From Candidatus Nitrosocosmicus oleophilus (GTDB lineage: Archaea; Thermoproteota; Nitrososphaeria; Nitrososphaerales; Nitrososphaeraceae): a stretch of 64,000 nucleotides of DNA. The stretch spans positions 372,001-436,000 of the forward strand of contig NZ_CP012850.1 of NCBI RefSeq assembly GCF_000802205.1, written 5' to 3'. The translations under genes were made by a program, and so were the position numbers. The notes below the pieces were generated by a model. It saw only the letters and a list, made by a program, of their open reading frames with translations. It did not search any database and had not been told where the DNA came from. Shown in pieces: positions 7,515-15,902 of this stretch (positions are counted from its first letter, which is position 1; the number at the start of each line of letters is the position of its first letter).

Positions 7515-9179
7515 CTATTTTACTACAATCTCACCAACCATCGATGGGTGGTAAACACAGTAATAATCAAAAGTACCCTTATTGTCAAATTTTAAGGTGA
7601 ACGCTTGTTTTGAAAGTATAGCGTCTGAATCAAACAATTGACCCTCATCAGGATCGCTGTCTGATCCTGAAGTAGCAGTATGTGATATGGTATCTGCATT
7701 ATACCACGTAATTGTTTCACCAGAGTTTATAGTAATTGGATTTGGTGCGTATGAGTTATCACCGCTTATACCATTAATTGTTATCAGGGTAGAACCTTCG
7801 GGTACAACACTAGATTGCGATAATGTAGATTGAGCTTTTGGTATGGTACTCTGTGAGGTGGGCAATATCTTGTACACATCCCCTGTATAGCTTAGGACAT
7901 ACATATAACCATCAGGTCCTACCTGAATATCAGTAATTCCACCGAAGCCTTGCCCAAATGTAATAGGGATACTTTCAACAGGATTATCCACTTTTTTATC
8001 AGCTAATGTGGCTGTTCCTCCTACATTCGTGTTATTTATGACAATATCATCACGTGCCTCATTTAAAGTAAATCTATATAAATTACCATTATTAATGTCA
8101 CCCACAAACATATCATTTTCATATTCTTTACCCAACTTATCGGAATTCAAAAATTTTAGTGCAGTCGGACCTATAGGAATATGCCAAGCAAATTTTGGTT
8201 CTGCATATTTTCCGTTTCCAAAACTCACGAGATCATTTGGGGTTGCCCCGTTACCCAACAAATCATCGTTAGAGAATCCCTGAATTAAGGACCAGCCACT
8301 ATTAAAGCCAGGAAAAACCAGATTAATTTCATCGCCTGCTGTAGGACCATTCTCTGTATCCCATAAATTACCAGTCATAGGATCAAAATCGATACCGAAG
8401 CTATTCCTAATACCCATTGCATAGTACACACCTAAAGGCAAGTCAGCACCAAAGATTGGCTCATCATCAACTAATCCACCGTCTTGAGTGATTCTGAGAA
8501 CGCCGCCTAAGCCATTAGGTGCTGGACCATTTCCTATATTTTGTGCCTGAGTTCTATGGCCTCCAACTTCCCCCATTATCATATAGACGTTATTGTCCGG
8601 CCCAATTGTTACTTTACCTCCATTGTGATCCGTTCGATTAAGATTATTTGGAATTGCAGTCAGATCTAAAAGGAGGACTGGATCTATTAATTTACCGTCC
8701 ACATACTGATAACGATAAAGTCTATTTCCTAATGGATCTACATTATTGGAAACATCACTACCATCTTCATTATTTCCAGATTCAGTGTAGGACAAGAAAA
8801 CAAAAATTTTTCCGTCCAAGTGTTTTGAAGCCGCAATTCCTAATAATCCACGTTCGATTTTTGAGGCCACAGATAGATCAACTAGGGGGTTATCTTGTAC
8901 CTGACCATCCAGTACTCTCATAACTCTCCCTGTATTTTTTTCAGTAACCAATATATCATTATTTCCCACAAAAGTCATGCTAGTTGGAAATGTCAAATCG
9001 GAAGTAACTTTTTCAACCGTTAGACTATCATCATTGATTGTAGGTCCATCTGGGGAGGGTTGAGCTTTAGAATAAGCTCCATAAGAAAAATAAACGGAAG
9101 AATAATTTGAAGACAATAGTATTAAAATAATTGCTAAAGAATAAAACAATAGTTTAATGTTATACACAAGTCTTATCAA
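7515..9179 (-). CDS. secreted PQQ-type sugar dehydrogenase (GSDH) fused to a plastocyanin-like domain
   Basis: 554 residues. A hydrophobic N-terminus (residues about 8-30) is a signal peptide or anchor. Residues about 50-440 form a glucose/sorbosone dehydrogenase beta-propeller (DILVTEKNTGRV, GLLGIAASK, DHNGGKVTIGPDNNVYM, GPTAGDEINLV, VGPDGYMYVLSY). After a Ser/Gln-rich linker, residues about 465-554 form a cupredoxin with type 1 copper ligands: His in TISHTATSGS and Cys541, His544 and Met547 in YYCVYHPSMVG. The fusion suggests an extracellular oxidase passing electrons from the propeller active site to blue copper. Whether PQQ is really used is unknown. This group of archaea relies on small copper proteins for electron transfer. 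Confidence 0.9.
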   Translation of the reverse strand: MIRLVYNIKLLFYSLAIILILLSSNYSSVYFSYGAYSKAQPSPDGPTINDDSLTVEKVTSDLTFPTSMTFVGNNDILVTEKNTGRVMRVLDGQVQDNPLVDLSVASKIERGLLGIAASKHLDGKIFVFLSYTESGNNEDGSDVSNNVDPLGNRLYRYQYVDGKLIDPVLLLDLTAIPNNLNRTDHNGGKVTIGPDNNVYMIMGEVGGHRTQAQNIGNGPAPNGLGGVLRITQDGGLVDDEPIFGADLPLGVYYAMGIRNSFGIDFDPMTGNLWDTENGPTAGDEINLVFPGFNSGWSLIQGFSNDDLLGNGATPNDLVSFGNGKYAEPKFAWHIPIGPTALKFLNSDKLGKEYENDMFVGDINNGNLYRFTLNEARDDIVINNTNVGGTATLADKKVDNPVESIPITFGQGFGGITDIQVGPDGYMYVLSYTGDVYKILPTSQSTIPKAQSTLSQSSVVPEGSTLITINGISGDNSYAPNPITINSGETITWYNADTISHTATSGSDSDPDEGQLFDSDAILSKQAFTLKFDNKGTFDYYCVYHPSMVGEIVVK

Positions 9180-9367
9180 CAGAAAAAATAAAACGCGAAT
9201 TAATTAAAAGGTTACGTAGTATTGTTTTTAAAGATATTCACCAAAATAAGAGATTTAATGTGCTCAAGTGTGTGTACTTCATCTAATTATTGAGAAAAAA
9301 TCCAGATTTATTTTAGAAATTATGAATAATGCTAAATAGGACCATTGAAAACCTCTTGTGAGAACTA

Positions 9368-10006
9368 TTGGATATAATCGATCTAACACTGGAAATTGAT
9401 GAATCTATTCAAGTTTTTCCAGATTCACCAAAAGTAAACATTTTACAATGGTCTAATTTCGACAATCACAAATATGCTTCAGAAGTATTGTTTTCTAGTA
9501 CACATGTCGGCACTCATGTAGATGCCCCATATCACTTTCAAAAGGATGGCATTACGGTAGAAAAAATTCCTCTTAACAGGCTGGTAATTAACGAAAATAT
9601 TAAAGTATTAAAAATTGAAAAAGAAGATAACGAAAAGATCGAAGTAAATGATATAAGAGATCACAACATCATAAAAAATGATACCATCTTAATCAACACG
9701 AATTGGGTATTGAATAGAGCTTTGGATAAGTATTTCAATAAAAACCCCGGCCTATCAGAAGCAGCGGCAAAATTTCTGGTAGAAGCTGAGATAAATCTAG
9801 TAGGAATTGATGGTCCCAGTATTGATCCCGCTATCGATCATGACTTTAATGCGCATAGAATTTTTGGTGCTAATGACATTCCAATAATAGAAAATCTGAT
9901 AAACTTAGATAGGCTACTGAATAAAAAATTTACTTTGGTGGCATTGCCATTAAAATTAAAGAACTGTTCTGGCTCACCCGTAAGAGCATTTGCCATAATG
10001 GGTTGA
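9368..10006 (+). CDS. cyclase/kynurenine formamidase-like metal hydrolase
   Basis: 212 residues, typical of the bacterial kynurenine formamidase/cyclase family (PF04199). The signature HVGTHVDAPYHF supplies the metal ligands His46, His50 and Asp52, with His56 conserved, and the later GIDGPSIDP and ALPLKLKNCSGSPVRAFA blocks are also typical. TTG start chosen because DIIDLTLEID is the normal N-terminus. The family hydrolyses N-formylkynurenine, isatin or related amides and lactones. No tryptophan-degradation neighbour is present, so the substrate is unknown. It is a single gene pointing away from the dehydrogenase. Confidence 0.87.
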   Translation: MDIIDLTLEIDESIQVFPDSPKVNILQWSNFDNHKYASEVLFSSTHVGTHVDAPYHFQKDGITVEKIPLNRLVINENIKVLKIEKEDNEKIEVNDIRDHNIIKNDTILINTNWVLNRALDKYFNKNPGLSEAAAKFLVEAEINLVGIDGPSIDPAIDHDFNAHRIFGANDIPIIENLINLDRLLNKKFTLVALPLKLKNCSGSPVRAFAIMG

Positions 10007-10342
10007 ATGAATCACAACAATATTCGACAGCGAAGAAAGATTTTGAAATCAGTCTAATTAATTTATAAAATCGGTATGATCATGATATTATACCAATAAT
10101 ATTCATAAACTCAAGGATGCAAAATGAAGGAGAGAAACCCTTAATTCTATGTAACCAACATTTTTAAAGTCGACATATGGAACTCTTTTAGCACTCGCAG
10201 TTAATTCACAAACCCTGATCTTTTTAACCCAGATCAACAACGCAGGTCATATTATTTTTGCAATATTATGATACAAGTTCGCTTTTCTATGTTTAAGTAT
10301 CAAAATCCTAAGAACTGAAATAGGAATTCATTTGTATGGATC
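10007..10342. other. intergenic region between convergent genes
   Basis: 336 bases between the 3' ends of a plus-strand and a minus-strand gene. The sequence is AT-rich with short T and A runs that may terminate both. I see no RNA gene or credible small ORF. Confidence 0.45.
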
Positions 10343-11449
10343 TTAACAAATGTTTTTTTTATTCTTGGATTTTGTATTACTGATTAGGCCAACCAATCTA
10401 TAACCATATTCAAAATTATGTTTGACATGATTAATTCCATGGGTCAAATGTGTTTCAAATTTACCATCCAAAATGTTTTCTATGTAAAATTGGACCTTTT
10501 TGATTGAAATTTGTGAATGCCGAATTTGTTTATCAGATAAAGAACGACCAAGTTCGGATTCGATTTCTGTTTTAAAATCCTTTAATTCAATGAGTTTACC
10601 ATATCGAAGAATTTTATTATAATTATTACAAATGTCATGTAATTTTTGTAGTTCTTTCTCAGGCAATACAGACAAAGATTTTTTGACTTGATCAGGATCT
10701 CGCTGAACAATTTCTGCTAATCTTGATACCATTTCATCTGTCATGTAACCAGTATTTACTAATTCAGAGGCATAGGACTGAGATTTATCTCGTTTAACAT
10801 CGGTGTAGATTTTTTTTGTAGTAGAAGGTACCCTAACGGTATCTGTACTATCAACCTGTTCTCTTGAATTTTCAGTAGATTTTCCTGGCAAAAATTGTAG
10901 TTCTTTTGACGGATAAGAATAAACATGCTCTAGCAAGGATGATTTTTTGGATTCATAGTAAGTCTTTAACTGGAAAAGAGAGACCTTTTTGCCATCTAAA
11001 TCTGACTTGAAAAATATTATACAAAGGACATCTACAAGCAAGTTAGGAAACTGAATTTTCATATTTTTGTCAAAAGTATCATAGGTATGAAGGAAGTCAT
11101 TGCAAATTTCAAAGACAACATTGTCGAAGGTAGACAAAGTAAATGGAATAGAATTAACCTGTTTTTTTATTAAATGATCTATCAAAAATTTGTATGACAT
11201 TATAAAAAAATCATATACATCGCTCTTTTGTAGTACAAAGGTATTTTTTTGTATGACAAATGTTATCGTTTTCAATAAAATCATATATGGATTTACTACC
11301 TTGATCTCCGGAAATAAGGTGTGAAAATCCTTCATTATAGTAGTCAAATAGTCATCATCATTTTCTAAATTATCAAGCCAATTAATCCCAAGTTCTTTAT
11401 AACTTTTTTTAAACAGAACATTGAAATCAATATTTGAGTCGCTATCCAT
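10343..11449 (-). CDS. uncharacterised 368-residue protein
   Basis: A long intact frame from an ATG, rich in Lys, Asp, Phe and Leu, predicted mostly helical, with no signal peptide or membrane segment. The first 180 residues are hydrophobic-patterned helices. A polar linker follows (about residues 180-225, Ser/Thr/Glu rich). The C-terminal part contains VSRLAEIVQRDPDQVKKSLSVLPEKELQKL, which resembles a small helical adaptor or DNA-binding module. I do not recognise a family. It stands alone between a convergent gene and a DedA protein. A lineage-specific protein is the safest description. Confidence 0.6.
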   Translation of the reverse strand: MDSDSNIDFNVLFKKSYKELGINWLDNLENDDDYLTTIMKDFHTLFPEIKVVNPYMILLKTITFVIQKNTFVLQKSDVYDFFIMSYKFLIDHLIKKQVNSIPFTLSTFDNVVFEICNDFLHTYDTFDKNMKIQFPNLLVDVLCIIFFKSDLDGKKVSLFQLKTYYESKKSSLLEHVYSYPSKELQFLPGKSTENSREQVDSTDTVRVPSTTKKIYTDVKRDKSQSYASELVNTGYMTDEMVSRLAEIVQRDPDQVKKSLSVLPEKELQKLHDICNNYNKILRYGKLIELKDFKTEIESELGRSLSDKQIRHSQISIKKVQFYIENILDGKFETHLTHGINHVKHNFEYGYRLVGLISNTKSKNKKNIC

Positions 11450-11552
11450 TTTTAGACATGATATATGGTATTTTTTTGTTATTAAACATTAGAAAATAAT
11501 TTAGGTGAAGAAAATTATATTAAAATGTTATCTAAATAGATAAGATGGTTAG

Positions 11553-12218
11553 TTAATTTTTTTTGTTGACATCGTCAGAATTACCTTCAGAATTATCTAT
11601 AGCCCATGGAAACCATTTACCAATTATTTTGGCCCAATCAAATTTAAATGTAAAATATAATACCAAAGCTAATAGTAATACGGTTAATATAGTGATCAAA
11701 ATAGTCGAATATTCACTATTATAATCTGTTACAATAAGGAACCTATCCATTATTGGTCGACCCAATAATACGGTTCCCCAAACAATTACTGCCCCTAGAA
11801 TAAACTTGCCTGCGAATGTAAATATCGCAAATTTAGGTAGGCTGTATTTGGCGATCCCAAGGGGGATGTACACCAGATCGTCTGGTATAGGTGTTAAAGC
11901 GGCCACAAAAACCCCTGTGCCTCCATATTTGCCTAATAGTTTTTGAAGAGGAAGCATCCTGGTTTTTGTCTTATTACTCAGGATATTCCTACCGTAATAG
12001 CTTGCTGTAAAGATTATTGTTTTTGCCAGAACTGCCCCCACAGTACTCACTAAAACAATTAGGTTTGGGTCCAGACTTTTATCTAAGGCTGAAGTGACTA
12101 AGACTGGAAAATAAGGGACTGGAATGAATGGAATAATACTGCCTATAAAGCTGATTATAAATATACCAATGTAACCTGAACTGCTGTAAACAGAATATAG
12201 GTCCGGTATATCAATCAA
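11553..12218 (-). CDS. DedA/VTT-domain membrane protein
   Basis: 221 residues with about five hydrophobic segments. The VTT (SNARE-associated) signature region is visible: SIIPFIPVPYFPVLVTSAL near the N-terminus, then LGKYGGTGVFVAALTPIPDDLVYIPLGIAKYSLPKFAIFTFAGKF across residues about 95-140 (position approximate), with the conserved proline/acidic loop. DedA-like proteins act in membrane homeostasis, probably as lipid scramblases or proton-coupled transporters. The start is a TTG (IDIPDLYSV). It lies downstream of the FTR1 permease on the same strand, with an 85-base gap, so joint transcription is possible but unproven. Confidence 0.85.
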   Translation of the reverse strand: MIDIPDLYSVYSSSGYIGIFIISFIGSIIPFIPVPYFPVLVTSALDKSLDPNLIVLVSTVGAVLAKTIIFTASYYGRNILSNKTKTRMLPLQKLLGKYGGTGVFVAALTPIPDDLVYIPLGIAKYSLPKFAIFTFAGKFILGAVIVWGTVLLGRPIMDRFLIVTDYNSEYSTILITILTVLLLALVLYFTFKFDWAKIIGKWFPWAIDNSEGNSDDVNKKN

Positions 12219-12303
12219 ACAAAAGAATATTAAATTACCAAATATAACTACTTTATTAATTTTATTAATTTTTTATAATAAATACAGTAATTATTAGAAG
12301 GCT

Positions 12304-15057
12304 TTATCCTCCTTTTTGGACCTTTTTATCATTGTCGCTCACGGACTTTCTCATCGAGGCTATCTTTTTTTGTCGTCTAGGTTGAATAAACAGAATATAG
12401 AGAGACCCAACCAAATATATTGCAAGTAAGATGACTTGAGCCACTACTGTTTCTACCGTTGGGTGGATCCCAGTCATCGTTGCAACATTAATATCTAATC
12501 GAGGTACTATGTTATATATAGGAGTAGTAGAGATCCATCCAAGTTCCTGAAATTCACGTACTGCATTACCTAAAAAGGTTATCGACATAAAAGCTCCCAC
12601 TGCCATAGTAAGTCCAAACAAAACTCTTAGTGGTAACTTCCTTCCCAGTTTTCGAATTATGAATACAACTGCAATTATTACAGCCAGGCCCAATACTAAC
12701 CCGGCAAGTACGTATATCTCCATATATTTTGCAAAAGAAAATAGAGCTTGATAAAACAAGACTGTTTCAAATCCTTCCCTATACACTGTAAAGAAAGACA
12801 ACAAAACAAATACCATAAAACTGCCCGTAGTCGTTGCTTGCCAGACTTTGGCCTTAACAAATTCAATCCATTTCTTAGTTTCAATCTTGTTGAGAACCCA
12901 GAAGCTGACCCAGAAGAGTACAGCTACTGCAGCAATGCCAGCTATAGCCTCGATTAGGGCTCTTTGTACACCAGATATTTCTATTATAAATTGAGCAACA
13001 AACCATGTTACAGCAGTCAGTGCTATAGCAAGTACAATTCCAGCGTAAACATGCTTTTTGAACTTTTCATTTCGCGATGCCTCCAAGTATGTCAAAATGG
13101 CACCAAGTATCAAGGCAGCCTCCAAACCTTCTCTAAAAATAATTGAAAATGATGAAGAAAAGGCAATAGCAGGTGCAACTACCCCGATACCTGAAACAAA
13201 CCGTTCGGATTCATCTAAACCACTTTTAAGTTCCGTAATCTTGGAAACGATCTCATCAGGCGGGGCATTTGATGAAATGAGGTTGCGTAATTCAGCAAAT
13301 TTTATCTCCATTTCGAGAGTAAAATCTGGATCAATTGGTCTCAAGGGTATTTCAATATTTTCATAACTGTCAAGATATGCTGATCTAGCGGTTGCTAGTG
13401 CCTGAGAAGTATCATTTTGATTGTAGATAGATATTACCTCATCTAATTTAAGTCTGATTGAATCTATATCGTTACGAACCTGCCCCTTGAAATCTTCCGA
13501 GGCTTCGCCCATAGAACGCCTCTCCCCTGTGTAAACTCCAAACCCTTGTTTTAGAGAATCGATATTGGCAGTATTAGTAACAAAAGAAGATGGCAGGGTA
13601 AAATTATTGTTTGACTGTACAGTACTAGGGGTACTTAGCAACTGTTTGGAAACTTGTAGATCTTCTTTTATATTAGAAATGTAAGCTTCAATGTCAGCAA
13701 GCGGGGTTTGATTTTTGATTAAAGCACGCAGATTTTCCCTCATATTTGTTTCTATTTGCAACATTAAGGTGGAATTTACCTCCTCTATTGGGGCTTCAAG
13801 GTATTCAAAATTATCCAAATACGCAGAGGATACATTTTTGTCTGCAGCAAGATAATTACCATTTTGAATGGAGGAAATTGCATTATTTAGTAGAATCTCT
13901 ATGTTATCATAATATGTCTGGAGAGATGGATCAACGGCAGAAGATGTGTTATTTGTAGATCCCAACAACTGTTTGGAAACTTGTAGATCTTCTTTTATAT
14001 TAGAAATGTAAGCTTCAATGTCAGCAAGCGGGGTTTGATTTTTGATTAAAGCACGCAGATTTTCCCTCATATTTGTTTCTATTTGCAACATTAAGGTGGA
14101 ATTTACCTCCTCTATTGGGGCTTCAAGGTATTCAAAATTATCCAAATACGCAGAGGATACATTTTTGTCTGCAGCAAGATAATTACCATTTTGAATGGAG
14201 GAAATTGCATTATTTAGTAGAATCTCTATGTTATCATAATATGTCTGGAGAGATGGATCAACAGTGCTAGTTGTGCTTGGTATACGAATATTATTAGACT
14301 CATTCAGATCATTCTCTATTGCAGAGACTATTCTTGAAAACTCGGGTGTATTATCACTTTTGGAATCTATTATTGTATTCAAATTTGTGATAAAATATTC
14401 TATCTCTTTAGATTTTGTATCAGTCATATTCGGTTTTAATATTTCAAAAATTGTATTTGATTGATTTATCAACCCTTTTGTATTCTCATAATCGATCATG
14501 GCCAATTTTGCAACATCAGCGTCGGCAATTTTTGAAGTGTTCAAATATAACCCATATGAATTAGAAGCATCTCTTAGTAGATATGACATGGTTTGAGATT
14601 CAAGAATTGAAAAATCTTGTGCAGGAAGCGTATCTTTCAATTTTGAGTAAAAATCGTTGATTATGTTTTTGGAGTCGGTTATGTCTGCAAGAATAATAGG
14701 AGAATTTGGATCAGCACGAGATTGTATTCCGACTTCCGTAAGGTTTGCTTCTAAATTATTAGCCAATTCTTCATCAACTGCAATCGCAATAGGTTTAGTC
14801 GATGGATAAATTACAGAGTGGGGAATATAAGCATGTTCGAATATCAGAGAATTGTTATTATTATTTATTTTATTTAATAAGATATCAAGCTGTGTATCTA
14901 TTCTATTTAGATTAACATTCAAAAGCAATAGATCCTCATTTGATATTGCAGGATTTTTGGTAGAAGTAGAGTTTTGAGCTAGAACATTATTTACAGATGA
15001 AATTGATATATTTACGATCAACAATAGCAAGATAAAAGTTGCTAGTAGTTTTACCAC
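12304..15057 (-). CDS. FTR1-family iron permease with a large repeated extracellular region
   Basis: 917 residues from a GTG start with a GAGGT ribosome site 8 bases upstream. A signal peptide (residues about 3-27) is followed by some 600 extracellular residues and then a seven-helix FTR1 permease. The two REGxE iron-channel motifs, FREGLEAALILGAIL (near 640) and YREGFETVLFYQAL (near 755), are both present. The extracellular part has two tandem 99-residue units that are identical at DNA level and a third divergent unit (about 520-625, AYLDSYENIEIPL). These may act like EfeO or periplasmic iron-capture domains. The gene is much longer than an ordinary permease (about 280 residues). A DtxR-like operator overlaps its predicted transcription start, so iron repression is likely. 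Confidence 0.9.
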   Translation of the reverse strand: MVKLLATFILLLLIVNISISSVNNVLAQNSTSTKNPAISNEDLLLLNVNLNRIDTQLDILLNKINNNNNSLIFEHAYIPHSVIYPSTKPIAIAVDEELANNLEANLTEVGIQSRADPNSPIILADITDSKNIINDFYSKLKDTLPAQDFSILESQTMSYLLRDASNSYGLYLNTSKIADADVAKLAMIDYENTKGLINQSNTIFEILKPNMTDTKSKEIEYFITNLNTIIDSKSDNTPEFSRIVSAIENDLNESNNIRIPSTTSTVDPSLQTYYDNIEILLNNAISSIQNGNYLAADKNVSSAYLDNFEYLEAPIEEVNSTLMLQIETNMRENLRALIKNQTPLADIEAYISNIKEDLQVSKQLLGSTNNTSSAVDPSLQTYYDNIEILLNNAISSIQNGNYLAADKNVSSAYLDNFEYLEAPIEEVNSTLMLQIETNMRENLRALIKNQTPLADIEAYISNIKEDLQVSKQLLSTPSTVQSNNNFTLPSSFVTNTANIDSLKQGFGVYTGERRSMGEASEDFKGQVRNDIDSIRLKLDEVISIYNQNDTSQALATARSAYLDSYENIEIPLRPIDPDFTLEMEIKFAELRNLISSNAPPDEIVSKITELKSGLDESERFVSGIGVVAPAIAFSSSFSIIFREGLEAALILGAILTYLEASRNEKFKKHVYAGIVLAIALTAVTWFVAQFIIEISGVQRALIEAIAGIAAVAVLFWVSFWVLNKIETKKWIEFVKAKVWQATTTGSFMVFVLLSFFTVYREGFETVLFYQALFSFAKYMEIYVLAGLVLGLAVIIAVVFIIRKLGRKLPLRVLFGLTMAVGAFMSITFLGNAVREFQELGWISTTPIYNIVPRLDINVATMTGIHPTVETVVAQVILLAIYLVGSLYILFIQPRRQKKIASMRKSVSDNDKKVQKGG
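13639..13935 (-). repeat. internal tandem duplication in the iron permease, copy 2
   Basis: This 297-base block is identical by eye to 13966-14262, offset by 327 bases (109 codons). It encodes the 99-residue extracellular unit from VDPSLQTYYDNIE to EDLQVSKQLL. Only the short linkers differ. The perfect identity points to very recent duplication or ongoing gene conversion. Confidence 0.92.
13966..14262 (-). repeat. internal tandem duplication in the iron permease, copy 1
   Basis: First copy, in translation order, of the 297-base unit repeated at 13639-13935. The copies are joined by a linker (STNNTSSA) that differs from the preceding and following linkers. Confidence 0.92.
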
Positions 15058-15063
15058 ATTCTT

Positions 15064-15152
15064 TTACCTCGCTTGCAAGCGCTAAAAATTAGACACGGCG
15101 TCAACACTAATAACATTAGGCTTCCCTAATTTTGTTGGATATGCAATTTAAA
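15064..15152 (-). promoter_or_regulatory. DtxR-like iron box, TATA box and hairpin leader of the FTR1 permease
   Basis: The palindrome ATTAGG-CTTC-CCTAAT is at 15115-15130, and a TATA-like TTTAAATT is at about 15143-15151 on the minus strand. The predicted transcription start, about 26 bases from the TATA box, falls inside the palindrome. The half-sites match those before the winged-helix gene at 7192-7222. The 60-base leader contains a perfect 12-base palindrome CGCTTGCAAGCG (15070-15081) abutting the GAGGT ribosome site (15066-15070), which might affect translation. Regulation by the DtxR-type protein at 6258-6725 is inferred. Confidence 0.77.
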
Positions 15153-15308
15153 CATTCTTTGATAAATTTACTATGTTTGATATAATAGGATTAAAAGTAT
15201 TACAATAATACTTCAAACTTTTTAATTAATTACATAAAAACATTATGTTGAATTAAATATAATAGGATATCATTGTCGAAATATAATAAAAAAATAAAAA
15301 TTGTTAAC

Positions 15309-15400
15309 TCAAAGGGTTAACGCGACGTCAGAAGATAATGTATTTGATAATGTTTCAGTCTTATTCAAATCAGTTAGAGTCACATTTGTTTTTACACTTG
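15309..15400 (-). pseudogene. frameshifted tail of the secreted protein at 15401-15769
   Basis: Directly past the stop of the upstream frame, another minus-strand frame continues with protein-like sequence (GDPALTSVKTNVTLTDLNKT, then ETLSNTLSSDVALTL) to a TGA at 15309-15311. The first residues of this tail overlap the last codons of the upstream frame, where QLPSVTLH looks like an out-of-frame reading. A single-base indel near 15410-15420 would join the two. Either the gene is frameshifted in this strain or the assembly has an error. Confidence 0.6.
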
Positions 15401-15769
15401 TTAGTGCAGGGTCACCGAAGGAAGTTGCAAATTGGATAATCCCCCATCAGTTATTGTAAAGCCGTTTGGATAGGAAGAAGTCTTTATTAGAGTTCCATTA
15501 GGTGCAAACACTTCCATTTTTCCGTTAATGGTGGAATCCACTAGCGAAAGATCCTTGGTTTGATAGTCCACCAATAGTTTTACTTGATTAACGGATGGAT
15601 TTGAAGTTAAAGGTCCGAAAGTAGCAGAATTTAGACCTATTGTAATTTTTTCTAATGATTGTGCGTTTATGCCATTAAATGAATAGGCACCAAAAAGTAA
15701 CAAAGTAGCAGCAAATAGAGTTGCAGAAAGCAGCACAATTCTTTTGTGATTTGCTAATGAATTAGACAT
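15401..15769 (-). CDS. secreted/anchored protein of unknown function, C-terminus frameshifted
   Basis: 122 residues from the ATG at 15769 (MSNSLANHKRIVLL). A longer frame to 15826 exists, but its extra 19 residues precede a normal signal peptide and look non-coding. Residues 9-33 are the hydrophobic signal or anchor (ending GINAQ). The mature part is a small beta-rich domain (KLLVDYQTKDLSLVDSTING, KMEVFAPNGTLIKTSSYP) resembling archaeal extracellular sandwich domains. No enzyme motif is seen. The last 8 or so residues probably come from a frameshift, with the original end encoded in the next frame down to 15309. It lies between the permease promoter and Amt. Confidence 0.65.
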   Translation of the reverse strand: MSNSLANHKRIVLLSATLFAATLLLFGAYSFNGINAQSLEKITIGLNSATFGPLTSNPSVNQVKLLVDYQTKDLSLVDSTINGKMEVFAPNGTLIKTSSYPNGFTITDGGLSNLQLPSVTLH

Positions 15770-15902
15770 CAGATTAAAATTTAATATAATACTATAAAAA
15801 CAATATGTTAAGATATAACTATACATTTTAGTAAAATAATTTATAAGAAATTTATAAAAAAATAAAATTGGATTTTATGAAGATAAAAAATCAAAGATGA
15901 GA

